Shown here: one piece after another, positions 11,101-22,214 of the stretch
Numbering within the stretch: the first letter of the stretch is position 1
Layout: each line of letters starts with the position of its first letter
Origin: Viola odorata
Taxonomy: Eukaryota; Streptophyta; Magnoliopsida; Malpighiales; Violaceae
Assembly: GCA_963691705.1 (NCBI GenBank)
Contig: OY829544.1
Coordinates: 193,501 to 257,500, forward strand
Reading direction: 5' to 3'
DNA length: 64,000 bases
Notes under the pieces: generated by a model
What the model saw: the letters and a program-made list of their open reading frames with translations, nothing else
Told to the model about the DNA's origin: nothing
The model's database searches: none
Program-made: the position numbers and the translations under genes

Positions 11101-12657
11101 TTGATGAGAATCCTGGTTCACAAACAAAGCCATCAAACTTAAACTTAGCTAACCACCAAAATAGATAGATAAAATGAAAAAGAAAGGGAAAGAAACTAGC
11201 AAAATGTTACTCAGAGTTTCTGGAATTATGCACCCCTTTGTAACTTCATCTTAATTCAACCCAATAAAGTTTTTGTTTGAGAGAGGGTGAGGTTTGTTGC
11301 ATAAAACATCTGTAACACATCTAGGTATGGAAAAACAAACAATTACCTAAGGAACTCCACAGACCATGTTCAGAATTCTCTGTTTTGCGTTCAAGAGGAG
11401 GGATTCGTGATATAATATTATGCATCTTGTGAATAGCAAGCTCTATGCTGCATGAACAAGGAGCAAATGAGTATGCTATCCTGTGGATATGATAGCCATG
11501 CATCACACTAACCCTGTGGGGATATATTAACAGTCACATATCATAATAACCTTGACCTTGGATGACTCTCATCAATACCATAAGCACTCTTAGTTTTGCC
11601 ACCTGACAATACAGATCATTGAACAATAACTGGTCCACAAGATTTCAAATATGGAGAAGAAAAAAATTGATGACAAGCACTGGTAAAAGAGTGTACCAGA
11701 GATGTCAGTTGACTCCAAATTGTTAGCAAGCTTCTCAAGGCTGATGTAGGTAAAATAACTGTGCCAAGAACAAAATCCAAATTATCATTCAGAAGTGAAA
11801 GAAAAAATGTCTCTCTTATCCAATAGGGAGAGAAGGCATAAACTAATCCTAGCTTTACAAAAGCTTGAGTGCTGGAAAAAACTAAAAAATGGCAGTTTCT
11901 GAACTTACCGAATATCTATATACTTGAAATACTTTGATGCGAGCAAGTCTACTATATCAGTGGTCGCCGAAGAGGTCACCTGCAACATGAACCAAGATAT
12001 ATAAAGAAGAGTAGAAGAACAAAAGAAGAGAAAAGATTATGAGCGGACACCTATCAAAGTAGAAGTTCAAATAAAAAACATCAAAACAATCTGGCTATGG
12101 GGAAACGATGTAACAGAACTTACAAGAGCCACCAGGAATTTATGATAAATAGAAGAATTAAATCTTCCTCCATTTCCCAGCTTCACAAATTCCATAAGCG
12201 TATCCAACACAAGTTCCTGATTAAAATAATTCCGGACACCGCACGATCAAACTACAAGGACAGTAAAATAATGTACAGAGAAGAAGAAAACAGAAAAAGA
12301 GAGGAAAGGACTCACTCTCAAGGCTTCATCGGCTTCTTGAGAGACTAGAATTTCAACAAGCGATCTTACAAACTCATCGAACTTGGAACGAAGCCAAGAG
12401 GCATAAATAAGCTGAGCATCGGTGGAATCAGGATGAGTAAGGCGGGAAGAAGAAGGGAGGTCGGGGAGGACGGAAGCGAAGAAGGAGTGGACAGAGAGGA
12501 GGGATTCGAGGACATGCTGAGGGGGCGATTTGGGGGATATGAAGGTGAGGAGGATGGGGAGATTGTTTACGTGAGCTCTTGAAGTGAGTAGCTGGTGAGC
12601 CAGGGCCTTTACATCTTTCAGTGTGTATTTCGGCTACTTCACAATCGTAGAAGCCAT
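8124..12657 (-). pseudogene. NOC4: NOC4-like (CBF/MAK21 family) nucleolar gene, apparently disabled
   Basis: Exons recognised (minus): 12657-12316, 12216-12124, 11979-11909, 11758-11697, 11602-11557, 11513 (or 11447)-11347, 11112-11021, 10906-10805, 10405-10231, 9736-9563, 9297-9138, 8963-8906, 8827-8722, 8312-8124. The product matches plant NOC4, needed for nuclear export and maturation of pre-40S ribosomal subunits: AKKIKLKLTKAWISFLRLPL, then DFLTRSYDIGGVVSVMAL, LLPAYLAASFAKKLSRLA and HNLLRRHPSIN. Two lesions are seen. Codon 8 is TAG (12636-12634), followed in frame by PKYTLKDVKALAHQLL, which is normal NOC4 sequence with no later ATG in the exon. The conserved segment before CDFLTRS (normally like LHQVVIPHLSNPIML) is only dimly visible at about 10480-10406, with an in-frame TGA (10437-10435) and frame disturbance; joining 10805 directly to 10405 breaks the frame. 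A sequencing error or an unusual start could explain the first lesion, but less easily the second. Confidence 0.82.
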
Positions 12658-13607
12658 TGTTTGGTCGGAGGGAAACACCGGAAGCGGCCGCGCGAGAGGA
12701 AACGAATTTTAGGTTTTTGAGTGGGTTTAAGGTTTTACCGTTTAATCTGTATATTCATGGCAGTGGTGGCGATGGCGATGGCGATGGCGATGGCGATGGC
12801 GCGGCAGACAGACTGGCCTTTCATGTCTATTTTATGGCCTGGGCTTAAGCTTCTGTTTTATAACAGTTAATTGATGGGCCTAAGACTCGCTTCATGGGCC
12901 GGTAAAAGGGCTTAACGCTATTCATCTCTTGTACCGGCATAAACCTCTCAACTCAACCCGTTTTCGTTTAATATTAATTAATACATGTATTTCATAATCT
13001 GCCGTAATTTCCGTTATGGCTCTTGTTATTAATTAATTCATGTATTTCTTTTCTAGGAAGAAATCTGTCTGCCAGTCTCCTTTATAATCCAGATAAAAGA
13101 TGCTATCTACTAAGCTGTCAAAAGAAATGTTCCTCTTCCTGTTTTTGCTGCAGTTCTTTATTGTCCTAAGAAAAGGTAATGTTACAAAATTTATGAGCAC
13201 CTTTTCATTTGCTCATATCATATGGGACGCGATAAGAAGAACACATGCATTTCTTAGAAGAGTTATTTGTCCACGGCCCATCATTAATCAGTAGTAAAAA
13301 CGCCACACAACAATGGTATAAGCAATGACTCATAAAAGTATTCCCACGTCAATCAGCTACTATGTCATCCAGCATCCACTGACGCCAATGTAAACATGAA
13401 CAGGCCTTCCCCCCCTCCCGATCTGTCCAAGTGCACAAAAGCTCTTCTCTCCAGGGAAATCTGTCAAATAAAGAACATGGAGAGGTTTTTCTTTTAGAAT
13501 AAAAGAACATGGATAGTAGCAAGACCTCATAGAATGTGGACCGTTTGATAGCTTTTGAAAACTTTTGACAGCTTGATAGCTTTTGAAAACTAACCTCTAC
13601 ATATAAG
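12658..13607. other. Intergenic between convergently read NOC4 5' end and GnTI 3' end
   Basis: No supported gene. It holds a (GGCGAT)5-6 microsatellite at 12768-12802, just upstream of the NOC4-like start. Near the GnTI stop, a 19-base stretch CCTCATAGAATGTGGACCG occurs twice (about 13525 and 13637), as if a piece of the GnTI last exon had been copied into its 3' flank. Confidence 0.6.
12768..12802. repeat. (GGCGAT)n microsatellite
   Basis: Five to six tandem GGCGAT hexamers. It lies in the 5' flank of the NOC4-like gene and could vary in length. Confidence 0.88.
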
Positions 13608-16600
13608 TTATGAGTATAAAGCATCGATTCCAAGCTCCCTCATAGAATGTGGACCGACAAGGAAAACCCGTCTTGATGTTTGGTATCGGAAAACAACTAC
13701 TCCCTTGAATGACGTTCTCGGTATTCCATCCTAGAGAAATTAAATGAAGGGGTGAAAAATAATAACCCAATAACTTGTGTCATAGTAGCTCTTTTAAAGA
13801 AAATTAAACCTGAGGCAATGGTAATCGAAATAACAATGCAAATACCTTCCATTCTTCAAAAATGCCAAACTGGCTCGCAATGTTTTGAAAGTCTGGCTCG
13901 TCTTTGTACTGAATACGAACATCACCATCTATGTTATATGCTTTAAGGACAGCATCAGTTCCTTGGACTGGCTTAGCTTTTCGCACAAGGTTAGCAAAAT
14001 GCTTTGTATACTTGTCCTGACAAAGAAATACACAGTAATTGACCCAAGTTTCCGAAACAGCTGCTTCACTTAAAATGAGTTTTAAAAGTTGGTTACCTTC
14101 AAGAGGTAGCTTAAGTCCTTTGACCTCCAATCAACCTTTTGGAAGAAGAGAATAGGAAAAATAAGTATTTAAGAAGTAAGATGCGTGCAGAAACTTCAAA
14201 CAAAAGACGTTCACACATGAAAAATAAGTAATCACCTTCACATCATTCAGTTTAATAGGCTCAAGATATTGTTTGAAAAATTGCCCCATGCTAGATCCCT
14301 GTCAAAGCAAATCCAGAGTAAATAGTGTAACAAATCATAACTTACCCAAGACATTTGGAGAAATTTCTACATTTGTTGCAGTAATCTCAGATAAGAGTAC
14401 AACACAATTTGATATTTTAAACGTCAACTCTTAATTATGCTTTATTTCCTTCAAACAAAAAAAGTGAAGTGTTATATACTCTGTAAGCTTCTGGCCTTAG
14501 TAACAAAGAACTCTAGTATCTGGGTGGCACTGCATTTAAATGGTTTCTCAGAGACTAAAATTTATGCGCACAAGTTAGCATCCTATATTAATGTTCTCAA
14601 CTAATAAGTACCAACCACAATACATGTAAAACATCTAAGCCTGAGATTGTGCATGCAAACATCAAATGATGCCCACAGCGGCACAGAGACATACATGCTC
14701 GCCAAAGTTATATGTTCTGCATATTTCAGGACGAATAAACTGTCGACCTTTGTGGTTCTCTTTTAACCTCAACCAGTCATCCCAGTAGGTGAAGTTGTCG
14801 TCAAGGGAAAATGTTAAGAGGCACATGAAAACCGCATTACCAAATGCTGACTTAAAAAGAAGTATAACTGAAAAGGATATGCTTTCGGCCATTTAGGGGA
14901 TAGCTCATCCCATATCGATCTAGTCAGCATCCATCCAAGTCCAGGAAAGAAATCGGATCGATAAAGTTCATCTACAGAGCACATCACATAGTGGATCAGA
15001 AAACAAGAAGGTGATAAAACTTGTTTCAAATTATTATGAATATATAATTTAAACATTTTATAAAAGAGTTGAAGTGCATTATCACACAGACATGCAAGTT
15101 TGCAGAGTGAGAGGTCATAGCGACCAGCTACCACTGTAAGGTAGATGTTGCATATCTCATGTTGGAACAAAAATTGATAAGCTCCTGATAGCCATATTTC
15201 AATTGATAGTTATAAATCAAGTAATGAGAGAAAAAAAGAACTTACAAGGATCGTGCACAAATTGATTCTGTCCATTATCATTCCATGATGAAACAGCCAT
15301 AATGGACCTAACATGGTAAGTATCATTGGAGAAACACATCAGCACTACCAGAAACACAATGCCTAGGTTTTCAATAAATGATAATTTAAAGTGCTGGAAC
15401 TTGACTACATGCGTGAGCATACTTATCCTTGTTAAGGAGAGCTGCTGCAGCCTCAAAGTAATTGAAAAAATCAGGGGAGATTTCCATATCATCTGTATTT
15501 GAAAGCCAAACATTACCACAATTCTGCTAACATAAATTATCAAATAAAAAGAACAAAAGAAATTAGGAAGAAGAAAACCCACCTTCGAGTATAATAACTC
15601 GGCTAAAGTTATGCTTGTAGAACAGCTGATCCAATGCCCATTTGTAATGCCCTAAAGGAGATAGGAACTTAAAAATTTCATGATTTAAGTTTATTACAAG
15701 AGCAATTCACAAGAAAATATTGCTTACGGGCAATCTTGTAGTATGCAATCAACTCCCCAGGCCTTTCTGGATGTACTGGTTCAGAGTCCAAGTGCTGCAA
15801 TAAGAAGATTGCGCCAATGTCAAGGCAATTATTTACTACACTTAATTTTCCAACTCAAACAAAGTCTCCCTAGAGTTTCTTGTGCATATAGCTTGCAGGC
15901 CAGTGTATTCCATGTTTAAGTATACCCAAGAAGCTCAACCTATCGCATGCATTGTTCTCTAGAGAAACAGTAGCATGATTTCTATTTTCACGTTCCAACA
16001 AAACCTGTTTACTACAGAATTATTTTCTTGAGGATATATTTTGTTCATGTCAAATACATATAGCATAGAGTTTACCTGAAGGTACATCAATTGATTATAA
16101 CTCATAGCCTTGCTTTTAACACCTGGGTGTGATCCGTCCTACAATTTTGGAAAAAGAAAAAGAAAACAATGAAATAAATTTCTAGTATGTTTCCATAAAA
16201 TCTAAAAGTAGTAGGTGCAGGATGTAGTTCCCGGATTACTGCAATGATGGACAAAAAGAAGTCAATTTCACCTGAGACACAAAAAGTGGATATTTTGAAG
16301 CAATGGAGCTCTGGTACCTGCAAACTTAGAAATCAGTAAGCTGAAAACATGAGATAGAGTGTGAAGCTCTTGGGAACAGCCCAAAAGAGTGACGAGAAAG
16401 AACATACTTCAGAACAGAATTGATTGTCCTTTCTAGATAATCAGCACGGTTGCAGGCCATTATCACAACTGCTGCCACTGGTACCTAGAGAAATGGTGCA
16501 GAAAATGGCTTGAAAAAGATGAAGATGACTTCAATATATGAATGTTGCTAAAAAGGTCTGAAATCATTGGGACCTGCATCTTGTTAACTACTTTCTGTAG

Positions 16601-17580
16601 GTCTTTTCCTGAAACAAATAAAGGCATTCAATTACTTTGACTGAAAATAACACAAGGAATGAATTTGACAACAGAGATTCTAGCTTGGTGAGAAGAGGAT
16701 GGAAATTGTAGGTGGGAGACTGTTAAACGACAAATCATCAGTTATTTGATGTTGAGACAGCTCTGCCAAAATGAAATCAAAAGCGAGTGCGATGCAAGTC
16801 TGTAAGAATCGTTACTACATTCGTTAATGTCCCCACAAATGGGTACACTTCTTCAGAGTTGAAGCCATGAAGATGATTCCATGGACTTGGAAAGTTGCAA
16901 TTTAGCTATTAATTAGCTATTCCTCATTGAACAAAGCAAAAAGAGCTCTAAGATAACAACCGAAAAGCAAGAAAGCGAAAATAACAAAGTAGGAGGGGTA
17001 AGGAAGAAGGGGACAACATACGTTGAAGATCATCAAGAAGAGCCTTGACTTGTGCAAATTCTTCTCCTTGACGCTTATTGTGCTCTGAAACAATTGTAGC
17101 ATGTTATCAACATACGGAAGGAAGTGAAAGGGGAGAAGAAGAGGGGAAAGTGAAAACCTTCAAGAGAAACAATTCGTTCCTGTTGCATGCTTATTTGATC
17201 AATTAGTAACCGCATTTGACTGGTACAATGGTTCTCAGATTCAACCTGTGCCAAAAGATACTTCATGAAAACGAGAAGTACAGCAGGCGGATACATGAAA
17301 AATTGAATGAGAGAGAGAGACGCACAGCGGCAGCAAGGCGATCAGCATACTCGGATTGTGTAGTGAAAATCCGCATCTAAACCGGAAAACAAAAAGAGAA
17401 TTGAATTGAATTGGAATTGGAATGGAAGGGTTAGTTGTTGATTAAACTCAAAGTAATAAAAAGGACAGTCATGGAGTGATGGGATTGGGAAATTGAAAAT
17501 ACAAAAAGGAGGCACCTGACCTGGAGGTACAAGAATGCAAACACGGCTGGAATAAGAAGACATCGATAATCGCAACCCAT
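13608..17580 (-). CDS. GNTI: Alpha-1,3-mannosyl-glycoprotein 2-beta-N-acetylglucosaminyltransferase (GnT-I)
   Basis: Eighteen exons (minus): 17580-17521, 17376-17326, 17245-17158, 17084-17022, 16608-16574, 16484-16408, 16317-16272, 16138-16076, 15794-15728, 15651-15583, 15492-15423, 15307-15246, 14971-14881, 14788-14695, 14298-14236, 14135-14097, 14016-13846, 13730-13608. All phases agree and give 443 residues, the usual length. The enzyme is a type II Golgi membrane protein that adds the first GlcNAc to Man5GlcNAc2, opening complex N-glycan synthesis. The start at 17580 gives MGCDYRCLLIPAVFAFLYLQ, the short cytosolic tail and membrane anchor; an ORF starting downstream in another frame is wrong. 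A stem region follows, then VPVAAVVIMACNRADYLERT, the metal-binding EDD of ILEDDME (split by an intron), SSWNDNGQ, LGWML and CRTYNFGEH. The intron at 14880-14789 is AT-AC. No lesion seen. Family known as CGL1/MGAT1. Confidence 0.96.
14789..14880 (-). other. U12-type AT-AC intron in GnT-I
   Basis: The exon ends ...AAAGC and the intron begins ATATCCTTTT, exactly the U12 donor consensus. It ends TTCAC just before CTACTGGGATG, restoring PKA|YWDDWL. A branch-site-like TTCCCTTGAC places the likely branch A about 12 bases from the AC end, inside the usual U12 range. Length 92 bp. No GT-AG pair at this junction keeps the conserved peptide. Confidence 0.9.
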
Positions 17581-17908
17581 TCTTCTCATCCCTCTTTAAA
17601 CTTCAGATAGCAAGTGACAAGTGCAGAAGAACGAAGATCAATCGAATTTCTTTTCTTCACCGTATGCTGCTCTGCAAAAAATGGTGTAAGCGTATGCGTA
17701 TAGAAGAAAGCTGCCTGCCTCCTTCCTCCTGATCTACACTGGCAGTCAAGCTCATGCCTGACCAGCTAAAATGCGCCGGTCTTCTCTCTTTCCTTCCTTC
17801 TCCTTATATTTTACCTCCTTTTAATTACTCGAAATTTCATTGAACAAAATTACCCTTCTTTTTATTTATTCAATTAATTATTCGAATTCATTTATTTATT
17901 TTGTCATA

Positions 17909-18164
17909 ATTAAGTGTATTAATTTGGTCCCTCCTCTCATTTTCGGTCATATTTGACACTCGCACTCAAATGATACTTTACATTTGGTCTCTCATAGTGA
18001 CGCCAACTATCGCACTCCGTTAAATATCCGATGTGGCATCACACGTTAGATGTCATGTGTCATTTCACGTCATGCCACGTCAACAAATTTATATTTTTGG
18101 ATTTCTTTTCTGATTTTTTTTTAAATCCTTATTTATTGGTATTTAAAAAATAATAAATATTTTT
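17909..18164 (+). repeat. Left inverted repeat of the 17.9-21.8 kb element
   Basis: Pairs with 21508-21764. Contains the motif series CACTCCGTTAA, GATGTGGCATCACACG and CACGTCATGCCACGTC. Confidence 0.7.
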
Positions 18165-18747
18165 AAACTTATATTTTTCATAAATGGAATAATTGGGTTT
18201 GATAAAAATTTAGGAATAATTGGGTTAGATAAAAATTTCTTATGACATTCATATATTATTGTCATATATATGTTGATAATTTAATATATTTTATATTAAA
18301 TAAAAAAGAAGAACTTAAAAATTATTCATGTTTTTAAAAAAATTATATAAATTGATATAGAAATTAAACTTAAATTCTCTTTAATACATTTTATATTAAA
18401 TAAGAAAAAGGAACTTAAAAATTATATAATTCGTTGTGCTCGTACCGCCCACCTGTTCGACGAATTGCCTCACAGGGACCTCTGCGTTTCACAACGCAAA
18501 ATTTCTGTTTTGCAAAATTTTCAGTTTTTACAAAACAACATAAAATTTTGCAAAATTTTTAATTCTGTTTCACAGTTACAATACGTTTTCTGTTTTGCAA
18601 AATGCATTTTTCAGCCTTAGAAAACTCGAAATCGTATTCACCTAACAACTATTTCTAATTTTTTTGAAAAACAAAAGCTACTACTTTTGTTAAATCAATT
18701 TTATTTTAATTAAAAAACAATGCTAATATTAGCCTATTTTAAATTTG

Positions 18748-20150
18748 TTAAAGATCAAATATAAATATTCTACAACTATTCATGTCTAAATTCAAAAGCA
18801 CAAACCATTTAGGAGAAAAATTAATTTGGAAATTTTTTGAAAATTTTCCAAAAGTTAGAAAATTTTCCAAAATCTGTTTCACAACAACATTTTACAAATG
18901 GGAAATTTTCAGCAAATTTCCGAATTAACACTACAAGTTTAGAAAATTTTGCAAACGCCATATTTGAAGTTTTGCAATTGCAAAACGATTTTTCAGAATT
19001 AAAATTACAAGTTTAGAAAAAATGTAAAAAATGTAAAAAAATGTATAAATTCCCCAAAAAAATGTAAAAAATTCCAAAAAAATGTAAAAATTCTAACAAA
19101 ATTAATCTAAAAATCCTGAAAAAAATTTAAAAATTCTGAAAAGAATGTAAAAATAATAAAAAATAGTCTTGAATTATTTGGACATTAAATTATTTGTTCA
19201 AAAAAATTGTTGAAATCCAAAAGAAAATTAATTAATCAAAAATTTCCAAAAAAATTGTAAAATTCAAAATTGGAATTAAAAATTAAATATAAATATAATA
19301 TTTCCGTTCATGAAAATAAAATACATATAAAATAGTCTTGAATTATTTGTTCATAACATGTATACTACAAATTTAAACTCGATTGAACTAAAAAATATAT
19401 ATTTTTTGTCACTATCCGATCCGGTTCTGATAACTATGGTCCAAGAATATGGACTAAAATTTGTGACTTGGATTTATATTTCTTAATTATTGGTCCAAGT
19501 TGGTAAAGGAAATCTAAGGAGAAGTGGGTTTATCATTATAAAATTCATCATTGGACGAACAACCGTGGCATAAGCAGGATCATCTAGACACAATCAACGG
19601 TCATTGACGTTGACGCCTCCGAAGCAAATAAAAGTCTCCGCGCGCTCTCTTCAGTTGTCAGGAAGCATGCAATAGCGCGTGAGCAAACTAATTGTTCATA
19701 GTATGATTGCAGTCGGGCGGTTGGTAATTCTAACCTCATCTACATTTTTACTGATATTTTTACTACTAATCAAATAACTCATTGACTTCTCCATTCTATA
19801 TTAAATGGTTCTCCCTCCATTCCCAAAAGAATGATATTTACTATTCAGGCACATATCTCAAGGCGGCCGGATGACTCACTATTTGTTAAAGATCAAATAA
19901 AAATATGCTAACTATATTCATGTCTAAATTCAAAAACACAAGCCATTTAGGGAGAAAAAAAATTTGAAAAATTTCCAGAAAAATTTCCAAAATCTGTTTC
20001 ACAACAACATTTTGCAAAAAATAGATTTTCAGAATTAACACTACAAGTTTAGAAAATTTTGCAAACGCCATATTTGAAGTTTTGCAATTGCAAAACGGTT
20101 TTTCAGAATTAACACTACAAGTTTCTAAAAAATGTAAAAATTTCCAAAAA
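18748..20150 (+). repeat. Direct repeat pair inside the TIR element
   Basis: A segment starting TGTTAAAGATCAAATA and continuing through ACACTACAAGTTTAGAAAAT and GCAAACGCCATATTTGAAGT occurs at about 18748-19020 and again at about 19885-20110, both on the plus strand. It is non-coding. This may mark a nested insertion or a partial duplication of the element. Confidence 0.75.
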
Positions 20151-21041
20151 AAGTTAAAAAATCTATAAAAAAAATTAATCTAAAAATCCAGAAAAAATAT
20201 AAAAACTCTAAAAATAATAATTAGGAGTATTTAGTATTTACTTATTTAGTATTTTTTAAACTAATGTTTGTATGTAAATAATGATCTAATTTTATTCGTA
20301 TGAGTTTAATTAGGAGTATTGATTAATTAAAACAATTAGAACATTGAAATCAATTTACCAGGATTAATTTTAGATAAATATAAAAAAATGTGTATCTTTA
20401 GCCATATTTATTCTTATTTGTTTAGGATGTGTGAAGTTATTTATTTTAAATTGAGTTTGTATTTATTTCATAATGTAACTTTCGATAATAACATGATAAA
20501 AAATGTTATTCATTACAATGTTAAACATTGAATTTTACTCATATGATTTTAATTAGAAGCATTAGTTAGTTAAATATCAATTATGAAATATTTTTAGCAT
20601 AATTTGTATCAATTTACATAAATTACAAGGGTAGATATGTTTAAAATAACATTATTATTTTTTTAGATTAATAATATGGATTTATTGAATTAGAGTAAAA
20701 AAAAATTGAAATTTTTTGCAAAACACTTTTGCAAAATTTTCAAGTTTTGCAAAATTTTCAGAAAATTCTCCGTAACTAAACAGCCCCTTACTACCTCGCC
20801 CAACAATTCTAAAACGGAATTGCCTCACAGGAATCTTCTACAACTCAAGCAACAATTCTAAACAACAAATCCAATAATCTATACCTAACCCAATTGCAAA
20901 ACTTAAATAATTACCAAAGACCAAAGTTTGGACAACCTCTAATGACTACAACATGAACCAAGAATTGGCTTCCCAAAAATGAAAAAAACTTCCATTTAAT
21001 AGCACATGAACAAAGTTGAGTAATCCATTGATGCTTGTAAT

Positions 21042-21225
21042 AATCGGCCAAACGACGCTTCTTCCTCTCCCTGCCATCCGCCAAACGATGTCGCTTCTGC
21101 CTCCCTGCAATCCGCCAAACGACGCGTTGCAGCTTCCTCTCCCTGCAATCGGCCCAATGACGTCGCTTCGTCCTGTCCATGCAGTCCGCCGGACGACGCC
21201 GCTTCTTCCATCTCCTCCAAACGAC
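21042..21225. repeat. Minisatellite, 34-38-bp unit, about 5 copies
   Basis: An ATCSGCCAAACGACG-like core recurs at about 21042, 21076, 21110, 21148 and 21183, separated by CT-rich TTCCTCTCCCTGC linkers. It is GC-rich against an AT-rich background. Several ORFs on both strands here are by-products of the repeat. Confidence 0.8.
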
Positions 21226-21507
21226 AAGATCGTAGAAACAACGGCATCAAAACAAAAAATGGCATCATTTAACAAGATTCATGTCAATGGTGAGAAGGAA
21301 ACAAACTAATTAAGACCCGAGGAAGTACCATTTTGAACAGTGAGGACGTCGGAATCTTGCGACGGTAGCGGCGGTGGTGGAGGTAATGGGTTAGGAGGTG
21401 GGGAGGATTGTGACTGGAGATGGGTGGTACTGGGGAGGGCGGTGGCGGTGGTGGTAGTGCTGGTGATTTTGGAGATGCAGAAGTGAAGATCAGAAGTGGA
21501 GAAGATG

Positions 21508-21764
21508 AAAAATATTTATTATTTTTTAAATACCAATAAATAAGAATTTTTAAAAAAACCAGAAAAGAAATCCAAAAATATAAGTTTGTTATAGCTTGGC
21601 ATGACACATCAGCAAAATGACACATGGCATCTGATGTGTCATGCTACGTCGGACACTTAACGGAGTGCGATGGACAACGTCATTATAAGGGGCCAACGAT
21701 TATTTAAGTGTGAGTACCAAATATGACCGGAAATGAGACAATGAGTCAAATCAATACATTTAAT
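21508..21764 (-). repeat. Right inverted repeat of the 17.9-21.8 kb element
   Basis: Inverted partner of 17909-18164. Differences from the left copy are frequent, indicating an old insertion. Confidence 0.7.
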
Positions 21765-22214
21765 CGTGGGGGGTCATTTTTTGTTTTTTTCCCCAAAATA
21801 AATGAGGAAAACGCCTGCGTTGACCTCCAACTGTCAGAACCTTCTAAGCTCATCTGTATTATCTTGTCTTGGAGCAGCCAGTGAGTAGAGCCACCATGTT
21901 TAGACCGTGCAGAGCAAAAGCGGTGATTTTTAGTACTAGTAGTACTAATTATTGGTAAGTGAAAATTTGTTTCTATGAAGGGCATGTGGCGTAATCGTCT
22001 TCTCCACCCTCATTTTATCATCCGCTCGCACGTCCGCCCGTCCTTTCCTCTTCTTTTTTTCTGGATCCTTAATTAGTTCTTCTTTTTCTGGATTCTTAAT
22101 TAATTCTGAGTACCATCATTTCCAAATCTCTCAACCAATCTTCAATTTGACCCACTGCTGCCAAACACCTGGAAATCGAGAAACAGAACAAGAAGAGGAA
22201 GAAGGGCAATAATC
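21765..22214. promoter_or_regulatory. 5' flank of AVT3-type gene
   Basis: 450 bp between the TIR element and the AVT3 start codon. No ORF or repeat of note. It must include the leader and at least the proximal promoter, but I see no convincing TATA box. Confidence 0.4.

Larger units (their letters stand above)
17909..21764. mobile_element. TIR-bounded DNA element, non-coding (MULE-like)
   Basis: About 256 bp at 17909-18164 matches the reverse complement of 21508-21764 at moderate identity. Shared blocks include CGGTCATATTTG, CGCACTCCGTTAA, ATATTTTTGGATTTCTTTTC and TTATTGGTATTTAAAAAATA. The interior (3.3 kb) is very AT-rich with no transposase. It has two direct copies of a roughly 300-bp segment (about 18748-19090 and 19885-20150) and a twice-occurring AATTGCCTCACAGG (18459, 20816). 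I found no clean target duplication, so the exact ends and the superfamily are inferred from TIR length. It separates the divergent GnT-I and AVT3 genes. Confidence 0.62.

Noticed and set aside
20911..21309. ORFs on both strands with Arg-rich repeats
   Set aside because: Translations of the 34-38-bp minisatellite.
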